Shown: positions 11,900-25,410, numbered from the stretch's first letter. The stretch is 64,000 nt of DNA from Gammaproteobacteria bacterium (GCA_041395725.1 JAWKZW010000001.1:4718501-4782500); one strand, 5' to 3'. Program-made: numbers and translations. Notes: generated by a model from the letters alone, not told the origin.

Positions 11900-14800
11900 T
11901 CAATCCGATGCAGAGGATTCCTCTTTGAGGGCTTCAGTCAATGCGGCTTCCACGTCCACGGCACTGACCCCCTCATGGACAGCTGACGCCTCTTCGGCGG
12001 CCAGCCTCCGGGCTTCGTGGTAAGCCAGACCGGTTCCCGCCGGGATCAGTCGACCCACCACCACGTTTTCCTTCAGGCCGCGCAGGAAATCCCGCTTGCC
12101 TGTGACGGCTGCCTCGGTGAGTACCCGGGTGGTTTCCTGGAAGGAAGCGGCCGAGATGAAGGACTCAGTCGCCAGCGATGCCTTGGTAATACCGAGCAGC
12201 ATACGCTCGAACTTCGCTTCAGCTTTATCTTCCTCACCCAGCTTGTCGTTGACCTCCAGCATTTGCGTATAGGTAATCTGCTCGCCCTTGATCAGAATGG
12301 AATCGCCCGGATCGGTAACCTCCACCTTGCGAAGCATCTGCCGAACGATTACCTCAATGTGCTTGTCATTGATACGCACACCCTGCAAGCGGTAGACGTC
12401 CTGAACCTCGTTGACGATATATTCCGCCAGCGCTTCAACCCCCTTCAGACGAAGAATGTCATGGGGAGACGGAGGTCCTTCCGAAACCACCTCGCCTTTT
12501 TCGATCTGCTCACCTTCGAAAACGGTCATGGTACGCCACTTGGGGATCAGCGTTTCGTAGTGATCGCTGCCATCGATGGGGTTCACTCCGTCTTTCGGGG
12601 TAATTACCAGGCGACGCTTGCCCTTGGTCTCCTTACCAAAGCTCACGGTGCCGGAAATCTCGGCGAGAATTGCCGGCTCCTTCGGTCTGCGGGCTTCGAA
12701 AAGGTCGGCAACCCTGGGCAGACCACCGGTGATATCACGAGTCTTGGAACCTTCCTGAGGTATTCTCGCAATAATGTCACCGATATTGAGATCGACACCG
12801 TCCTTGATACTGACAATAGCCGCCGGAGGCAGAAAGTAGCGCGCCGGTTGCTTGCTGCCAGGCAGGCATATTTCCTTGCCCTTGCCATCCAGCAGCACAA
12901 CGCCTGGGCGCAATTCCTTGGCTGACGCGGAGCGCTCGCCGGGATCCATGATCGACATGCTGGTCAGGCCGGTAATTTCGTCGGTCTGCTCACGAACGGT
13001 AATTCCCTCTTCCATTGCTTCAAATTTCACCTTACCGGCGACTTCCGAAACTATCGGGTGGGTGTGCGGATCCCAGGTAGCAACGATCTGGCCTGCCTCC
13101 ACGTCCTTTTTGTTACCGATAACAATCAGGGCACCGTACGGAAGCTTGTACTTCTCGCGTTCGCGGCCATTGGTGTCATTGACTATCAATTCGCCGGAGC
13201 GGGAAACAACGACCAGCTCACCCTTGGAGTTTTCCACGGTCTTCATATTGTGCAGATGCACGGTACCGGTATTCTTAACCTGCACACTGTCTGATGCAGT
13301 GGCCCGTGACGCGGCTCCACCGATATGGAACGTACGCATCGTTAACTGGGTACCAGGCTCGCCGATAGACTGCGCGGCAACCACGCCGACAGCCTCACCC
13401 ACATTGGCCTGATGACCTCGCGCGAGGTCGCGTCCATAGCACATGCCGCAGATACCGAAGCGGGTCTCACAGGTGATGGGCGATCGCACATACACCTCAT
13501 CGATACCGCTGGTCTCAAGTATCTCAACCAGCTGCTCATTAATCATGGTGCCGGCTTCGGCAATCACTTCGCCGGTGTCTTCATGGGCCACGTCCGCGGC
13601 CAGCACCCGCCCAAGCACCCGCTCACCCAGGGCGGCAATAATGTCTCCACCTTCGATGATCGGAGACATGTTCAGCCCCGCAGAAGTACCGCAATCCACT
13701 TCGGTAATAACCAGATCCTGAGAAATGTCTACCAGGCGTCGGGTCAGGTAACCGGAGTTAGCGGTCTTGAGTGCTGTATCAGCAAGACCTTTACGTGCTC
13801 CGTGTGTCGAAGTGAAGTATTGGGATACGTTCAGTCCCTCGCGGAAGTTAGCTGTAATCGGCGTTTCAATAATGGATCCATCCGGCCGCGCCATCAGACC
13901 TCGCATACCAGCCAGCTGACGAATCTGCGCGGGGGAGCCTCGAGCTCCGGAGTCAGCATAGATAAAGACGGAGTTAAAGGACTCCTGCTCTTCTTCCTCG
14001 CCATCCTTGTTGATCACCGTCTCCTTGGAGATCGCTTCCATCATGGATTTAGCCACCAGGTCATTGGCTCGGGACCAGATGTCAATCACCTTGTTGTATT
14101 TCTCGCCCTGTGTTACCAGACCTGAGGCGAACTGTGATTCGATCTCTTCCACCTCGGCAGTTGCCTGGGCAATGATCTTCACCTTTTCAGCCGGTATTTC
14201 GAAATCGTTTACACCAATTGAGGAACCGGACCGGGTCGAATACTTGTAACCGGTGTACATTAACTGGTCAGCGAAAATAACCGTTTCCTTCAGCCCTACA
14301 TTTCTGTAACAGGCATTCAAGATAGAAGAAATCTGCTTCTTGGCCATTTTCTGGTTGACCATGGAAAACGGCAGGCCTTTTGGAACAACGTTATACAGCA
14401 ACACTCGCCCAGGGGTGGTATCGACCAGCCTGGTGATTGCCTGCTTTTCTCCCGCCTCGTCAATTTCCAGATCATTGATGCGTACCTTGACGCGCGCCTG
14501 CAGGTGGACTTCACCAGTCTGGTAAGCGCGCTGCACCTCGTCAGGATCTGCAAACGCCATGCCCTCGCCCTTGGCGTTAACCCGCTCCCGGGTCATGTAG
14601 TAAAGCCCCAGCACAACGTCCTGGGAAGGTACAATAATAGGCTCACCGTTAGCTGGCGCCAGGATATTATTGGTTGACATCATCAGGGTCCGCGCTTCCA
14701 ACTGCGCTTCCAGCGTCAGCGGCACGTGAACCGCCATCTGGTCACCGTCGAAATCCGCGTTGTAGGCGGCACAGACCAGCGGGTGCAATTGAATTGCCTT

Positions 14801-16132
14801 ACCCTCGATCAGTACCGGCTCGAACGCCTGAATGCCGAGCCTGTGCAGAGTGGGAGCCCGGTTCAGAAGCACCGGGTGCTCGCGGATCACATCGGCGAGT
14901 ATGTCCCAGACTTCCGGCGTTTCCCGTTCGACCATCTTCTTGGCCGCCTTGATTGTGGTTGCCAGGCCTCGTCGCTCAAGCTTGCCGAAAATAAAAGGCT
15001 TGAACAGCTCCAACGCCATTTTCTTCGGCAGCCCGCATTGATGCAGCTTCAAAGTTGGGCCAACCACGATGACCGAGCGACCGGAATAGTCGACCCGCTT
15101 ACCCAACAGATTCTGCCTGAAGCGTCCCTGTTTACCTTTAATCATGTCCGCCAGGGATTTCAACGGCCGCTTGTTGGAGCCGGTAATCGCCCGACCGCGG
15201 CGACCGTTGTCCAACAGGGCATCAACGGCTTCCTGAAGCATACGCTTCTCGTTCCGCACGATAATATCCGGCGCGTTCAGGTCAAGCAGGCGCTTCAGTC
15301 GATTGTTGCGGTTGATAACCCGCCGATAAAGATCGTTCAGATCGGAAGTTGCAAAGCGACCGCCGTCCAGTGGGACCAGAGGCCGCAAGTCTGGCGGCAG
15401 TACCGGCAACACCGACATGATCATCCACTCTGGCTTATTGCCGGATTCCACAAACGCTTCCAGTAGCTTCAGACGCTTGGACAGCTTCTTCAGTTTGGTC
15501 TCAGAATTGGTCTGTGGAATCTCCTCCCGCAGTGAAGCCACCTCTGTGTTGAGATCCATATCCTGCATCAGTTGCTGAACCGCCTCGGCGCCCATCTTGG
15601 CTTCGAATTCGTCACTGAATTCTTCCATAGCCTCGTAGTATTGCTCATCGGTCAGCAGCTGACCTTTTTCCAGCGTGGTCATGCCCGGATCAGTGACAAC
15701 GAAGGACTCGAAGTACAGAATCCTCTCGATATCACGCAGCGTCATATCCAGCAGCAAACCAATACGGGAAGGCAGCGACTTCAGAAACCAGATGTGGGCA
15801 ACCGGGCTGGCCAGTTCGATATGCCCCATGCGATCGCGACGCACCTTGGATAACGCCACTTCAACACCGCATTTTTCACAGATAACACCGCGATGCTTGA
15901 GACGCTTGTATTTACCGCACAGGCACTCGTAATCCTTTACCGGTCCGAATATCTTGGCGCAGAACAAGCCATCCCGTTCCGGCTTGAACGTTCGATAGTT
16001 AATCGTCTCCGGCTTTTTCACCTCACCAAAAGACCAGGCCCTGATCATTTCCGGGGATGCCAGCCCAATGCGAATGGAATCAAACTCTTCAGAGGGTGAC
16101 TGAGATTTGAGCAAACCTAACAGGTCTTTCAT
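11900..16132 (-). CDS. rpoC: RNA polymerase beta' subunit
   Basis: Catalytic subunit of RNA polymerase, 1410 residues. The frame opens 15 codons earlier, but the ATG at 16132 follows GGAGGAAATAGA and gives the family start [11 protein letters not shown]. Seen: N-terminal zinc site [19 protein letters not shown] (about 70-90), catalytic [14 protein letters not shown] with three Asp, and the second zinc cluster [15 protein letters not shown] (about 890). 84 bp after rpoB. Confidence 0.98.
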   Translation of the reverse strand: MKDLLGLLKSQSPSEEFDSIRIGLASPEMIRAWSFGEVKKPETINYRTFKPERDGLFCAKIFGPVKDYECLCGKYKRLKHRGVICEKCGVEVALSKVRRDRMGHIELASPVAHIWFLKSLPSRIGLLLDMTLRDIERILYFESFVVTDPGMTTLEKGQLLTDEQYYEAMEEFSDEFEAKMGAEAVQQLMQDMDLNTEVASLREEIPQTNSETKLKKLSKRLKLLEAFVESGNKPEWMIMSVLPVLPPDLRPLVPLDGGRFATSDLNDLYRRVINRNNRLKRLLDLNAPDIIVRNEKRMLQEAVDALLDNGRRGRAITGSNKRPLKSLADMIKGKQGRFRQNLLGKRVDYSGRSVIVVGPTLKLHQCGLPKKMALELFKPFIFGKLERRGLATTIKAAKKMVERETPEVWDILADVIREHPVLLNRAPTLHRLGIQAFEPVLIEGKAIQLHPLVCAAYNADFDGDQMAVHVPLTLEAQLEARTLMMSTNNILAPANGEPIIVPSQDVVLGLYYMTRERVNAKGEGMAFADPDEVQRAYQTGEVHLQARVKVRINDLEIDEAGEKQAITRLVDTTPGRVLLYNVVPKGLPFSMVNQKMAKKQISSILNACYRNVGLKETVIFADQLMYTGYKYSTRSGSSIGVNDFEIPAEKVKIIAQATAEVEEIESQFASGLVTQGEKYNKVIDIWSRANDLVAKSMMEAISKETVINKDGEEEEQESFNSVFIYADSGARGSPAQIRQLAGMRGLMARPDGSIIETPITANFREGLNVSQYFTSTHGARKGLADTALKTANSGYLTRRLVDISQDLVITEVDCGTSAGLNMSPIIEGGDIIAALGERVLGRVLAADVAHEDTGEVIAEAGTMINEQLVEILETSGIDEVYVRSPITCETRFGICGMCYGRDLARGHQANVGEAVGVVAAQSIGEPGTQLTMRTFHIGGAASRATASDSVQVKNTGTVHLHNMKTVENSKGELVVVSRSGELIVNDTNGREREKYKLPYGALIVIGNKKDVEAGQIVATWDPHTHPIVSEVAGKVKFEAMEEGITVREQTDEITGLTSMSIMDPGERSASAKELRPGVVLLDGKGKEICLPGSKQPARYFLPPAAIVSIKDGVDLNIGDIIARIPQEGSKTRDITGGLPRVADLFEARRPKEPAILAEISGTVSFGKETKGKRRLVITPKDGVNPIDGSDHYETLIPKWRTMTVFEGEQIEKGEVVSEGPPSPHDILRLKGVEALAEYIVNEVQDVYRLQGVRINDKHIEVIVRQMLRKVEVTDPGDSILIKGEQITYTQMLEVNDKLGEEDKAEAKFERMLLGITKASLATESFISAASFQETTRVLTEAAVTGKRDFLRGLKENVVVGRLIPAGTGLAYHEARRLAAEEASAVHEGVSAVDVEAALTEALKEESSASD

Positions 16133-16216
16133 TCTATTTCCTCCACCCGTCACCTTGTTGAGGGTGACGGGTCTCATAAATCACTGGTTTCTATTTAACG
16201 GATTCGTGCAACGGTG

Positions 16217-19200
16217 TTACTTGGATTGATCCAGTTCCATGTCGATGCCCAGAGACCTGATTTCTTTCAGGAGCACATTAAACGACTCTGGCATTGCTGG
16301 CTCCATGCGATGATCGCCATCCACGATGTTCTTATACATCTTGGTTCTGCCAGCGACGTCATCAGACTTGACCGTTAACATTTCCTGCAGCGTATAGGCT
16401 GCCCCGTACGCTTCCAGTGCCCACACTTCCATTTCACCAAATCTCTGGCCACCAAACTGGGCCTTACCGCCCAGCGGCTGCTGAGTGACAAGACTGTAGG
16501 AGCCGGTTGATCGGGCATGCATCTTGTCATCAACCAGGTGATTAAGCTTCAGCATATACATGATGCCGACAGTCACCTTTCGATCGAAGGCTTCTCCGGT
16601 GCGACCGTCATGCAGTACCACCTGACCACTTTCGTCTATTTCCGCCAGCTTCAACATGTCCTTGATTTCAGACTCAACCGCACCGTCAAATACCGGTGTT
16701 GCCATGGGCACGCCGTCTCGCAGATTATTGGCCAATACCAGGATCTCGTCGTCCGTAAGACTCTTCAGATCCTCTTTGCGATCGCCAACTTTGTTGTAAA
16801 TATCTTCCAGCAGTTTGCGGATCTCGGCCACCTTCTTCTGCTGCTCGAGCATGGCGTTGATGCGGTCCCCAAGCCCTTTGCTGGCGGCTCCCAGGTGAGT
16901 CTCGAGAATCTGTCCCACGTTCATTCGGGAAGGCACCCCCAGAGGATTCAGCACAATATCCACCGGATCACCCTTCTCATCGTAAGGCATATCTTCGACA
17001 GGCATAATGGCTGAAATCACACCCTTGTTTCCGTGTCGTCCCGCCATCTTGTCACCTGGCTGGATACGGCGCTTGATAGCCAGGTAAACCTTGACGATCT
17101 TGAGTACGCCGGGCGCCAGATCGTCACCCTGGGTCAGTTTTGTCCGTTTGTCTTCGAAACGCTCATCAAGCTCCAGACGGCGCTCTTTAAGCTGCTCCTC
17201 TGCCCGTTCCAATTGCTGATTCGCCGCATCATTGGACATCCGCAGCTTGAACCAGTCTGCCCGATCCAGACTGGTCAGGTATTCCTTGGTTACCTTGGCG
17301 CCCTTCTTGATGCCCGGTCCACCTGCCACTACTTTGTTGAGCAAAGCTTTTTCAAGCCGCTCGAACGTGGCACCCTCGACGATGCGGTATTCGTCCTCAA
17401 TATCCTTGCGGACCTTGCTCAGCTGCATCTGCTCTATCTCGATGGCACGCTGATCCTTCTCCAGGCCGTCACGGGTAAAGACCTGCACATCGATAACTGT
17501 GCCGGTAACGCTGGTAGGCACACGCAAAGAAGTATCTTTCACATCAGAGGCTTTTTCGCCAAAGATGGCCCGCAGCAGCTTCTCTTCCGGAGTAAGCTGA
17601 GTTTCACCTTTCGGCGTTACTTTGCCCACCAGGATATCGCCAGCCTTCACCTCGGCACCGATATAGACAATACCGGACTCGTCCAGCTTGCTCAGGGCAC
17701 CTTCACCCACATTGGGTATGTCGGCGGTAATCTCTTCCGAACCCAGCTTGGTATCCCGGGCGACACAGGTCAGCTCCTGGATGTGAATGGTTGTGAACCG
17801 ATCTTCCTTAACCACCCGTTCTGAAATAAGGATGGAATCCTCGAAGTTATAACCGTTCCAGGGCATGAACGCGATACGCATATTCTGGCCAAGTGCCAGC
17901 TCTCCGGTATCGATAGACGGACCATCGGCCAGAATATCACCCTTATTGATGATATCGCCCTCACCGACCAGCGGTCGCTGACTGATACAGGTATTCTGGT
18001 TGGACCGGGTATATTTAGTGAGGTTATAGATATCTACACCTGCCTCACCGGCATCCGTTTCCTCGTCGTTCACCCGCACAATGATTCGCGCCGCATCGAC
18101 ACTCTCGATAACACCACCACGCTCAGCGACCACGCACACGCCAGAATCCCGTGCTACGTTACGCTCCATACCGGTTCCCACCAGGGGCTTCTCGGTCTTC
18201 AGCGTCGGCACAGCCTGGCGCTGCATGTTGGAACCCATCAATGCCCGGTTTGCGTCGTCGTGCTCCAGGAATGGAATCAGAGCCGCTGCAACCGACACCA
18301 TCTGCTGAGGTGCAACGTCCATGTAGTCAACTTCTTCCCGGGGTTTAAGGGTGGTTTCACCCTTGTAACGGACGGTTACCAGATTATCTACAAAGCCACC
18401 CTTAGCGTTAAGGGCCGCGCTGGCCTGCGCGATTACAAAATCGCTCTCATCGATCGCCGAGAGAAAATCAATCTCGTCCGTTACCTTATTGCTGTTAACC
18501 TTTCTATACGGACTTTCAAGAAACCCATAGGAATTGGTTCTGGCGTAGGTCGCCAGTGAATTGATCAGGCCGATGTTCGGACCTTCCGGTGTCTCAATCG
18601 GGCAGACTCGACCATAGTGCGTAGGATGCACGTCCCGCACCTCAAATCCTGCTCTTTCCCTGGTCAGACCACCTGGCCCAACAGCCGAAACGCGGCGCTT
18701 GTGAGTAACTTCGGAAAGCGGGTTGTTCTGATCCATAAACTGGGACAGCTGGCTGGAACCGAAGAACTCCTTGATCGCCGCGGCAACTGGTTTGGCATTG
18801 ATCATATCCTGCGGCATCAGGCCTTCGGAATCCGCCATACTGAGGCGCTCCTTCACCGCCCGCTCGACGCGAACCAGGCCGACCCGGAAGGCATTCTCAG
18901 CCATCTCTCCTACGGATCTGACCCGTCGATTACCCAGATGATCGATATCATCCACCGAACCGAAACCGTTACGAATGGCTATCAGAGTCTTGAGAACGTC
19001 GGTTATGTCGTCGACGCTCAGTACCGATTCCCCTGTCGAGTCCTGGCGCCCCAGACGACGGTTGAATTTCATGCGGCCGACTGCCGACAGGTCGTAGCGT
19101 TCCGGTGAGAAGAACAGATTGGCGAAAAGATTTTCCGCGGAATCCTTCGTGGGAGGCTCACCCGGACGCATCATGCGGTAAATTTCCACCATCGCTTCCA

Positions 19201-20302
19201 ACTTCGAAGTAGTGGAATCGATACGCAAGGTATCGGAGACGAACGAGCCACAATCCAGGTCGTTCGTGTAAATGGTCTCGAAACTCTTAACCTTGTAGTC
19301 GAGCAGCGTATCCAGTATTTCTTCTGTAATTTCGGTGTTACAGGCGAACTTCACCTCACCGGTTTCGGTATCGATAATATCCCGAGCCAGCGGTTTCCCT
19401 ACCAGATACTCACGACTCACCTTGAGATCTGTCAGATTGGCGTTTTCCATCTCACGAATATGTCGACTGGTAACCCGGCGACCTTCCTCGACAATGACTT
19501 TGCCTTTCTTGTCCTTGACCGTGAACGACAACACTTCGCCGCGCAGGCGGCTGGGAACAAGCTTCAATGAAAAAGAAGGCTCCTTGGTGTGTGAGATCTT
19601 GAACTGGTCGTTCTCGAAAAACGTGGACAGGATTTCTTCAGAACTATAACCCAGCGCCCGCAACAGAACCGTGGCCGGCAACTTTCGACGACGATCGATT
19701 CGAACGTAAACGAGATCCTTCGGATCAAACTCAAAATCCAGCCAGGAACCACGATAGGGAATTACCCGCGCGGAATACAGCAGCTTCCCTGAGCTATGGG
19801 TTTTACCGCGATCATGGTCGAAAAATACACCCGGGGATCGATGCAGCTGAGACACTACTACCCGCTCTGTCCCATTGATCACAAACGTGCCGCTATCGGT
19901 CATGAGCGGAATCTCGCCCATGTAAACTTCCTGCTCCTTGATATCCTTGATTGTTTGCGTGGTCGATTCCTTATCATAAAGAATCAGCCTGACTTTAACC
20001 CGCAAGGATACTGAGTAGGTTGAGCCTCGTAATTGACATTCCTTGACGTCAAAAACCGGCTTGCCCAACTCATAACTGACGTATTCCAGCACGGCCTTGC
20101 CGGAATAGCTGACGATAGGAAAAACTGACTTAAATGCCGCATGCAGTCCTTGATCAAGACGCTCTTCCGGAGTCAGATCAACCTGGGTAAACTGCTTGTA
20201 AGAGTCGACCTGAATCGACAACAGATAGGGAATATCCATCGCCGATGGCAATTTGCCAAAATTCTTGCGAATACGTTTTTTCTCAGTGTACGAATAGGCC
20301 AT
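16217..20302 (-). CDS. rpoB: RNA polymerase beta subunit
   Basis: RNA polymerase beta subunit, 1361 residues (E. coli 1342). The rifampicin region [17 protein letters not shown] followed by [14 protein letters not shown] keeps the residues (Asp, His, Ser) changed in resistant mutants, so it looks rifampicin sensitive. The C-terminal [13 protein letters not shown] and [18 protein letters not shown] blocks are intact. It lies 105 bp downstream of rplL, past a processing or attenuation hairpin. Confidence 0.98.
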   Translation of the reverse strand: MAYSYTEKKRIRKNFGKLPSAMDIPYLLSIQVDSYKQFTQVDLTPEERLDQGLHAAFKSVFPIVSYSGKAVLEYVSYELGKPVFDVKECQLRGSTYSVSLRVKVRLILYDKESTTQTIKDIKEQEVYMGEIPLMTDSGTFVINGTERVVVSQLHRSPGVFFDHDRGKTHSSGKLLYSARVIPYRGSWLDFEFDPKDLVYVRIDRRRKLPATVLLRALGYSSEEILSTFFENDQFKISHTKEPSFSLKLVPSRLRGEVLSFTVKDKKGKVIVEEGRRVTSRHIREMENANLTDLKVSREYLVGKPLARDIIDTETGEVKFACNTEITEEILDTLLDYKVKSFETIYTNDLDCGSFVSDTLRIDSTTSKLEAMVEIYRMMRPGEPPTKDSAENLFANLFFSPERYDLSAVGRMKFNRRLGRQDSTGESVLSVDDITDVLKTLIAIRNGFGSVDDIDHLGNRRVRSVGEMAENAFRVGLVRVERAVKERLSMADSEGLMPQDMINAKPVAAAIKEFFGSSQLSQFMDQNNPLSEVTHKRRVSAVGPGGLTRERAGFEVRDVHPTHYGRVCPIETPEGPNIGLINSLATYARTNSYGFLESPYRKVNSNKVTDEIDFLSAIDESDFVIAQASAALNAKGGFVDNLVTVRYKGETTLKPREEVDYMDVAPQQMVSVAAALIPFLEHDDANRALMGSNMQRQAVPTLKTEKPLVGTGMERNVARDSGVCVVAERGGVIESVDAARIIVRVNDEETDAGEAGVDIYNLTKYTRSNQNTCISQRPLVGEGDIINKGDILADGPSIDTGELALGQNMRIAFMPWNGYNFEDSILISERVVKEDRFTTIHIQELTCVARDTKLGSEEITADIPNVGEGALSKLDESGIVYIGAEVKAGDILVGKVTPKGETQLTPEEKLLRAIFGEKASDVKDTSLRVPTSVTGTVIDVQVFTRDGLEKDQRAIEIEQMQLSKVRKDIEDEYRIVEGATFERLEKALLNKVVAGGPGIKKGAKVTKEYLTSLDRADWFKLRMSNDAANQQLERAEEQLKERRLELDERFEDKRTKLTQGDDLAPGVLKIVKVYLAIKRRIQPGDKMAGRHGNKGVISAIMPVEDMPYDEKGDPVDIVLNPLGVPSRMNVGQILETHLGAASKGLGDRINAMLEQQKKVAEIRKLLEDIYNKVGDRKEDLKSLTDDEILVLANNLRDGVPMATPVFDGAVESEIKDMLKLAEIDESGQVVLHDGRTGEAFDRKVTVGIMYMLKLNHLVDDKMHARSTGSYSLVTQQPLGGKAQFGGQRFGEMEVWALEAYGAAYTLQEMLTVKSDDVAGRTKMYKNIVDGDHRMEPAMPESFNVLLKEIRSLGIDMELDQSK

Positions 20303-20347
20303 TAGCGTTTTCCTAGCATCATCAACTTTGGTGTAATTCAGTAAACC

Positions 20348-20380
20348 AAAGTCAGGCCGAAATAAATCCGGCCTGACTTT
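20348..20380 (-). terminator. rplL-rpoB intergenic attenuator or processing hairpin
   Basis: Perfect 12-bp stem AAAGTCAGGCCG/CGGCCTGACTTT (20348-20359 with 20369-20380), loop of 9 nt. In E. coli the rplL-rpoB gap holds a partial terminator and an RNase III site; this hairpin occupies the same place and probably lowers rpoBC expression relative to L7/L12. Confidence 0.6.
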
Positions 20381-20407
20381 GACAATACCGCACAGGCAAC
20401 GACGTCT

Positions 20408-20785
<378 letters not shown>

Positions 20786-20843
20786 GACTCTTATCTCCTA
20801 GTTAAAATTTAAAAAGTTAAAAAATCGTTTACAGAACTCAGGC

Positions 20844-21374
20844 TCAGGCCGCCTCTTTCTTCTGGTCACGTACCGCTGCAACCGCGCGGGTAACCTTGGA
20901 CGGAACCTCGTTAAAGGTTCTGGCAAGCTTGGTAACCGGAGCCAGCATGACGCTCATCAGTATGGAAATTGCCTGATCATACGTAGGCAATTTGGCCAAT
21001 ACATCGATGTCACTGGCATCCAGGAGCTTGCCGCCTATTGACAGCGCCTTGATCTCAAAATCGTCGTGATCCTTGGCAAAATCCTTCAGCACGCGAGCAG
21101 CGGCACCGGGATCTTCCTGGGAAAATGCGAGGATTGTTGGACCAACCAGAACTTCATTAATGCACTCAAAGTCAGTGTCTTTAACAGCTCTTTTCAAGAG
21201 CGTATTTCTGACAACCCGCAGGTAGACCTTGTTTTCTCGAGCACTTTTACGAAGCTCTGTCATGTCACTCACAGTGACGCCGCGATAATCGGCGAGCACT
21301 GCTGACAAAGCACTGTTAGCAGCCTCGTTGACTTCAGAGACGATTTGCTTCTTGTCTTCAAGTCTAATAGCCAC
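20844..21374 (-). CDS. rplJ: 50S ribosomal protein L10
   Basis: Base of the L7/L12 stalk and translational repressor of its own mRNA. 176 residues beginning with a GTG codon ([15 protein letters not shown]), with the conserved [18 protein letters not shown] and [12 protein letters not shown]. Preceded by a 311-bp region carrying an L10-type leader. Confidence 0.97.
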   Translation of the reverse strand: MAIRLEDKKQIVSEVNEAANSALSAVLADYRGVTVSDMTELRKSARENKVYLRVVRNTLLKRAVKDTDFECINEVLVGPTILAFSQEDPGAAARVLKDFAKDHDDFEIKALSIGGKLLDASDIDVLAKLPTYDQAISILMSVMLAPVTKLARTFNEVPSKVTRAVAAVRDQKKEAA

Positions 21375-21481
21375 TAGCTATACTCCTTTGACTGTTTCCA
21401 GTCGTTGAATGACACAGCTACCGGGGTAACCGTGCCGACTTATAAACGGTGATCATGACCCGGTACGGCTTGATCCAGGTC

Positions 21482-21545
21482 GGGTTACACCATCTGCGTA
21501 GGCCAAAATTAAGTGGTCGCCTGAGCGGCCACACCTACGGTCTTT
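21482..21545 (-). promoter_or_regulatory. L10-type autoregulatory leader of rplJL
   Basis: The minus strand has AAAGACCGTAGG, then a small GC hairpin (GTGGCCGCTCAGGCGACCAC), CTTAATTTT, and CCTACGCAGATGGTG. CCGTAGG pairs with CCTACG(C). This order of elements matches the L10(L12)4 binding site seen ahead of rplJ in gammaproteobacteria. The rest of the 21375-21685 gap contains no gene. Confidence 0.6.
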
Positions 21546-21665
21546 GATGGCCCTGCCAGAACAAAGCCAGGCAGAACCCCAAAGTTGGTAATGATGCGGG
21601 TTTTTTATCAATCACTCAAAAATCGAGAATCGATGACTGAAGCTCCTGATACCAACCGCATCACT

Positions 21666-21686
21666 ACGCTGTCGATCCGACAGCGT
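21666..21686 (-). terminator. Hairpin at the end of rplA
   Basis: Perfect 9-bp stem ACGCTGTCG/CGACAGCGT with a 3-nt loop directly after the rplA stop. No U-tract follows, so a processing or mRNA-stability role is more likely than full termination. Confidence 0.4.
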
Positions 21687-22381
21687 TAAATAGTTAATGA
21701 AGACTGGTCAATCACCAGGCCCGGGCCCATCGTAGAAGAAAGAACAACTTTCTGGATGTACACACCCTTGGACGAAGCAGGTTTGACTTTTTTCAGGTCG
21801 GCCAGCAGTGCTTCCAGGTTCCCCTTGACGGCATCCGCCTCAAAGCCCACCTGACCAATGCCGCCATGGATAATGCCCTTCTTATCGGTTCGGTAGCGAA
21901 CCTGACCGGCCTTGGCATTCTTGACTGCCCCTTCCACATCCGCGGTGACAGTTCCCACCTTTGGATTGGGCATCAGGCCTCGGGGGCCGAGCACCTGGCC
22001 AAGCTTGCCGACCACTCGCATGGCATCGGGAGAGGCTATCACCACGTCAAAATCCAGGTTGCCAGCCAGTATGCTCTCGGCCAGGTCGTCGAACCCGACC
22101 ACATCGGCACCCGCCGCTTTGGCTTTCTCGGCATTTTCGCCCTGGGCAAATACCGCCACACGAACCGATTTACCGGAGCCGTTTGGCAGAATAGTGGACC
22201 CGCGAACCACCTGATCAGATTTACGAGGATCAACCCCAAGGTTCACCGCCACATCGAGTGATTCCTTGAACTTGCCGGAACTGAATTCGCTCAACAAAGC
22301 CACTGCTTCGTCGATCGTAAAGGTAGTTTTTTCACCTATTTTTTCCCGAATAGCTTTGCGCTTCTTGGTAAGTTTCGCCAT
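21686..22381 (-). CDS. rplA: 50S ribosomal protein L1
   Basis: L1-stalk protein assisting E-site tRNA release; in E. coli it represses rplKA translation. 231 residues. Landmarks: [15 protein letters not shown], the [12 protein letters not shown] block and [15 protein letters not shown] near the C-terminus. 2 bp after rplK. Confidence 0.97.
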   Translation of the reverse strand: MAKLTKKRKAIREKIGEKTTFTIDEAVALLSEFSSGKFKESLDVAVNLGVDPRKSDQVVRGSTILPNGSGKSVRVAVFAQGENAEKAKAAGADVVGFDDLAESILAGNLDFDVVIASPDAMRVVGKLGQVLGPRGLMPNPKVGTVTADVEGAVKNAKAGQVRYRTDKKGIIHGGIGQVGFEADAVKGNLEALLADLKKVKPASSKGVYIQKVVLSSTMGPGLVIDQSSLTI

Positions 22382-22383
22382 GA

Positions 22384-22818
22384 CTAGTTAACCCCCTCTA
22401 CTTCGATACCTGCGCTGCGTGCGGTACCAGCGAGCGTTCGCACCGCCGCATCCATACTGGCTGCAGTCAGATCCGGCATTTTCTGTGCCGCGATTTCTTC
22501 CAGCTGTGCGCGGTTAACCTTGCCCACTTTTTCAGTGTTCGGTCTGCCGCTGCCTTTTTGCAGGCCTGCGGCCTTGAAAAGAAGAATCGCCGCCGGCGGG
22601 GTTTTAGTGATAAAGGTAAAGCTGCGATCTGCATACACGGTGATAACCACCGGAATCGGAAGACCTGCCTCGAGACCCTGGGTCTGCGCGTTAAACGCCT
22701 TGCAGAACTCCATGATATTTACGCCATGCTGGCCCAGTGCGGGACCGACTGGCGGACTTGGATTTGCTTTGCCAGCTCCAACCTGGAGCTTGATGTAAGC
22801 CAGTACTTTCTTTGCCAT
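22384..22818 (-). CDS. rplK: 50S ribosomal protein L11
   Basis: GTPase-associated-centre protein required for RelA activation. 144 residues with the N-terminal proline helix region [21 protein letters not shown] and the rRNA-binding C-terminal half. 213 bp separate it from nusG, following a terminator-like element, so a separate rplKA promoter is expected but was not clearly identified. Confidence 0.98.
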   Translation of the reverse strand: MAKKVLAYIKLQVGAGKANPSPPVGPALGQHGVNIMEFCKAFNAQTQGLEAGLPIPVVITVYADRSFTFITKTPPAAILLFKAAGLQKGSGRPNTEKVGKVNRAQLEEIAAQKMPDLTAASMDAAVRTLAGTARSAGIEVEGVN

Positions 22819-23005
22819 GTGCTACTCCTTTGGGTTCAAACGCTTGCTTCAGCCATCCGCATTCGCGGACCCGCTATCAAGCTCCCCGGCGTGTCCCAAA
22901 ATATCTGCTGCGGGACTCGACTTCTAAAATGGATACTGTGGTGAAACCCTTTGACACTCGCCGTGACATGGCGATGAAGAGGAGCCCAACACTGCACCCG
23001 CCCTG

Positions 23006-23027
23006 AAAAACGCCTTTCGAAAAAGCG
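23006..23027 (-). terminator. Intrinsic terminator or attenuator after nusG
   Basis: The minus strand reads CGCTTTTTCGAAAGGCG followed by five U residues: 7 base pairs including one G-U, loop of 3. It lies immediately after the nusG stop and would separate secE-nusG from rplKA. Confidence 0.55.
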
Positions 23028-23031
23028 CTTC

Positions 23032-23565
23032 CTAACTTTTCTCCACCTGACCGAATTCAAGTTCGACCGGAGTGGACCTGCCAAAAATCAATACCGCCAC
23101 CCGGAGGCGACTTTTTTCGTAGTTCACTTCTTCAACTGTGCCCGTGAAATCATTGAAAGGACCGTCAGTAACCCGAACCATTTCACCAGGCTCGTAAATA
23201 GTCTTGTGGGTAGGCGTCTCTTCGCTGGCCTCCATGCGCTGAAGAATCTTGTTAGCCTCTTTATCAGTGATCGGCGCCGGCTTTTCAGGGGTGCCTCCGA
23301 TAAACCCCATGACCCGGGGCGTGTCCTTGACAAGGTGCCAGGTATCGTCGTTCAGCTCCATTCTGACCAGCACATAGCCAGGAAAAAATTTCCGCTCGCT
23401 CTTGCGCTTCTGACCGCCGCGCATCTCCAGCACTTCCTCGGTAGGAACCAGCACCTCATCGAAATAATCTTCCATGCCAGATAAGGTAATGCGCTCTTGC
23501 AGTGCGTTCATTACCTTCTTTTCGTAGCCGGAATAGGCGTGCACCACATACCAACGTTTAGTCAT
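23032..23565 (-). CDS. nusG: Transcription elongation and antitermination factor NusG
   Basis: Couples RNA polymerase to the ribosome and to Rho. 177 residues: NGN domain (about 1-115, [16 protein letters not shown]) and C-terminal KOW domain (about 125-177, [18 protein letters not shown]). 12 bp after secE. Confidence 0.98.
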   Translation of the reverse strand: MTKRWYVVHAYSGYEKKVMNALQERITLSGMEDYFDEVLVPTEEVLEMRGGQKRKSERKFFPGYVLVRMELNDDTWHLVKDTPRVMGFIGGTPEKPAPITDKEANKILQRMEASEETPTHKTIYEPGEMVRVTDGPFNDFTGTVEEVNYEKSRLRVAVLIFGRSTPVELEFGQVEKS

Positions 23566-23577
23566 GAGTGAATCCCT

Positions 23578-23946
23578 TTAGCTGATAATGACCGAAACAA
23601 TGCCGTTTAAGCCCCAGTCAAGAAGCCAGAGAATCAACGCTACGATAAAAACGACGACCAGTACTACGATTGTGGTCTGGGTGGTTTCCTGACGGGTCGG
23701 CCACACAACCTTGCGGATCTCGACTCGTGCCTCAAGGCAAAGATCCAGAAAGGCACGCCCTTTTGTGGTTTGTACAGCCACCCACCCGGCCAGAGCGGCC
23801 AGCACGAGTAAACCCACCGTTCTTAATAAAAGCGATTCAGCCGCAAAGTAGGTGTTTGCGTAAATGCCCCCGCCAACCAGCACGGCGACGACAGCCCATT
23901 TCAACCAGTCCATCCCTTTACTTTGCTCGTTTACCTTCTCAGCCAT
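23578..23946 (-). CDS. secE: Preprotein translocase subunit SecE
   Basis: Essential SecYEG channel subunit. 122 residues with three predicted membrane segments (about 13-32, 37-57 and 92-117) as in gammaproteobacterial SecE, and the conserved cytoplasmic amphipathic segment VEIRKVVWPTRQET before the last one. Cotranscribed with nusG; tRNA-Trp lies 81 bp upstream. Confidence 0.96.
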   Translation of the reverse strand: MAEKVNEQSKGMDWLKWAVVAVLVGGGIYANTYFAAESLLLRTVGLLVLAALAGWVAVQTTKGRAFLDLCLEARVEIRKVVWPTRQETTQTTIVVLVVVFIVALILWLLDWGLNGIVSVIIS

Positions 23947-24027
23947 AAGAGTTCCGTGATCTTGTGTTTCAATCCAGCCTCTAATCCAGACCGTGTGAGT
24001 ATCGCTTTACCTGCTCAGCTTCAAAGC

Positions 24028-24103
<76 letters not shown>

Positions 24104-24166
24104 AGATTCTTTGCCTTTGCAAGGCTTACCTTGCAGACAGATTTCAGTTTTTCCTAAAGATGACTA

Positions 24167-24196
24167 AGCCGAAACACCCAATCAGATGTTTCGGCT
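24167..24196 (-). terminator. Hairpin after tufB
   Basis: Perfect 10-bp stem AGCCGAAACA/TGTTTCGGCT with a 10-nt loop, 23 bp past the tufB stop. Only a weak U-rich stretch follows, so it is a terminator or a processing site releasing tRNA-Trp. Confidence 0.45.
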
Positions 24197-24219
24197 CGTC
24201 GTCTTGCTACGCTAATTTC

Positions 24220-25410
24220 TTATTCGAGGATCTTGGCTACCACGCCGGCACCGACTGTTCGGCCACCTTCACGGATCGCGAAACGCAGACCTTCATCCAT
24301 CGCAATCGGTGCTATCAACGTCACTTCCATCTTGATGTTGTCCCCCGGCATCACCATCTCAACACCTTCCGGCAGCTCAACAGAGCCCGTTACGTCGGTT
24401 GTACGGAAGTAAAACTGCGGACGGTAGCCTTTGAAAAATGGCGTATGACGGCCACCCTCGTCCTTGCTCAGAATATACACTTCCGATTCAAACTTGGTGT
24501 GAGGCGTAATCGTTCCCGGCTGCGCCAGTACCTGGCCACGCTCAACGTCTTCACGCTTGGTCCCACGCAGCAGTACGCCAACGTTTTCACCCGCACGACC
24601 TTCGTCAAGCAGCTTGCGGAACATCTCAACACCTGTACAGGTTGTCTTGGTAGTGTCCTTGATACCCACAATCGAGATCTCGTCGCCCACCTTCACGATG
24701 CCACGCTCGATACGGCCGGTAACTACCGTACCTCGACCCGAAATCGAGAAAACGTCTTCGATCGGCATCAGGAATGGCTTATCGATGTCACGCTCAGGCT
24801 CAGGAATGTAGCTGTCCAGAGTTTCCACCAGCTTCATCACCGACGGCGCACCTATATCAGAGGTATCACCTTCCAGCGCCTTCAGCGCCGAACCGATAAT
24901 GATCGGCGTGTCGTCGCCCGGAAATTCGTAACTGTCCAGCAGTTCCCGAACTTCCATCTCCACCAGCTCCAGCAGCTCTTCGTCGTCAACCATGTCAGCC
25001 TTGTTCATGTACACAACAATGTACGGAACACCTACCTGACGGGACAGCAGAATGTGCTCGCGCGTCTGTGGCATCGGACCATCCGCTGCAGACACAACCA
25101 GAATCGCGCCGTCCATCTGCGCCGCACCGGTAATCATGTTCTTCACGTAGTCCGCGTGCCCCGGACAGTCAACGTGGGCGTAGTGACGATTTGGCGAATC
25201 ATATTCCACGTGGGAAGTCGCAATGGTGATACCACGCTCCCGCTCTTCCGGCGCGTTATCGATCTGATCAAACGCCCTTGCACTGCCGCCGTAGGCTTCT
25301 GCGCATACCTTTGTCAACGCTGCCGTTAACGTCGTCTTACCATGGTCAACGTGACCAATCGTGCCAACGTTTACGTGTACCTTGGTTCTTTCAAATTTTT
25401 CCTTCGCCAT
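24220..25410 (-). CDS. tufB: Elongation factor Tu, copy B (tRNA-tufB operon)
   Basis: Second EF-Tu gene; the 396-residue product is identical to copy A. It starts with ATG and ends TAA, with the last codon GAA instead of GAG. DNA identity with copy A spans 24224-25409 with no difference noticed. The operon context (tRNA-Tyr, -Gly, -Thr upstream) equals the E. coli tyrU-glyT-thrT-tufB order without thrU. Confidence 0.98.
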   Translation of the reverse strand: MAKEKFERTKVHVNVGTIGHVDHGKTTLTAALTKVCAEAYGGSARAFDQIDNAPEERERGITIATSHVEYDSPNRHYAHVDCPGHADYVKNMITGAAQMDGAILVVSAADGPMPQTREHILLSRQVGVPYIVVYMNKADMVDDEELLELVEMEVRELLDSYEFPGDDTPIIIGSALKALEGDTSDIGAPSVMKLVETLDSYIPEPERDIDKPFLMPIEDVFSISGRGTVVTGRIERGIVKVGDEISIVGIKDTTKTTCTGVEMFRKLLDEGRAGENVGVLLRGTKREDVERGQVLAQPGTITPHTKFESEVYILSKDEGGRHTPFFKGYRPQFYFRTTDVTGSVELPEGVEMVMPGDNIKMEVTLIAPIAMDEGLRFAIREGGRTVGAGVVAKILE

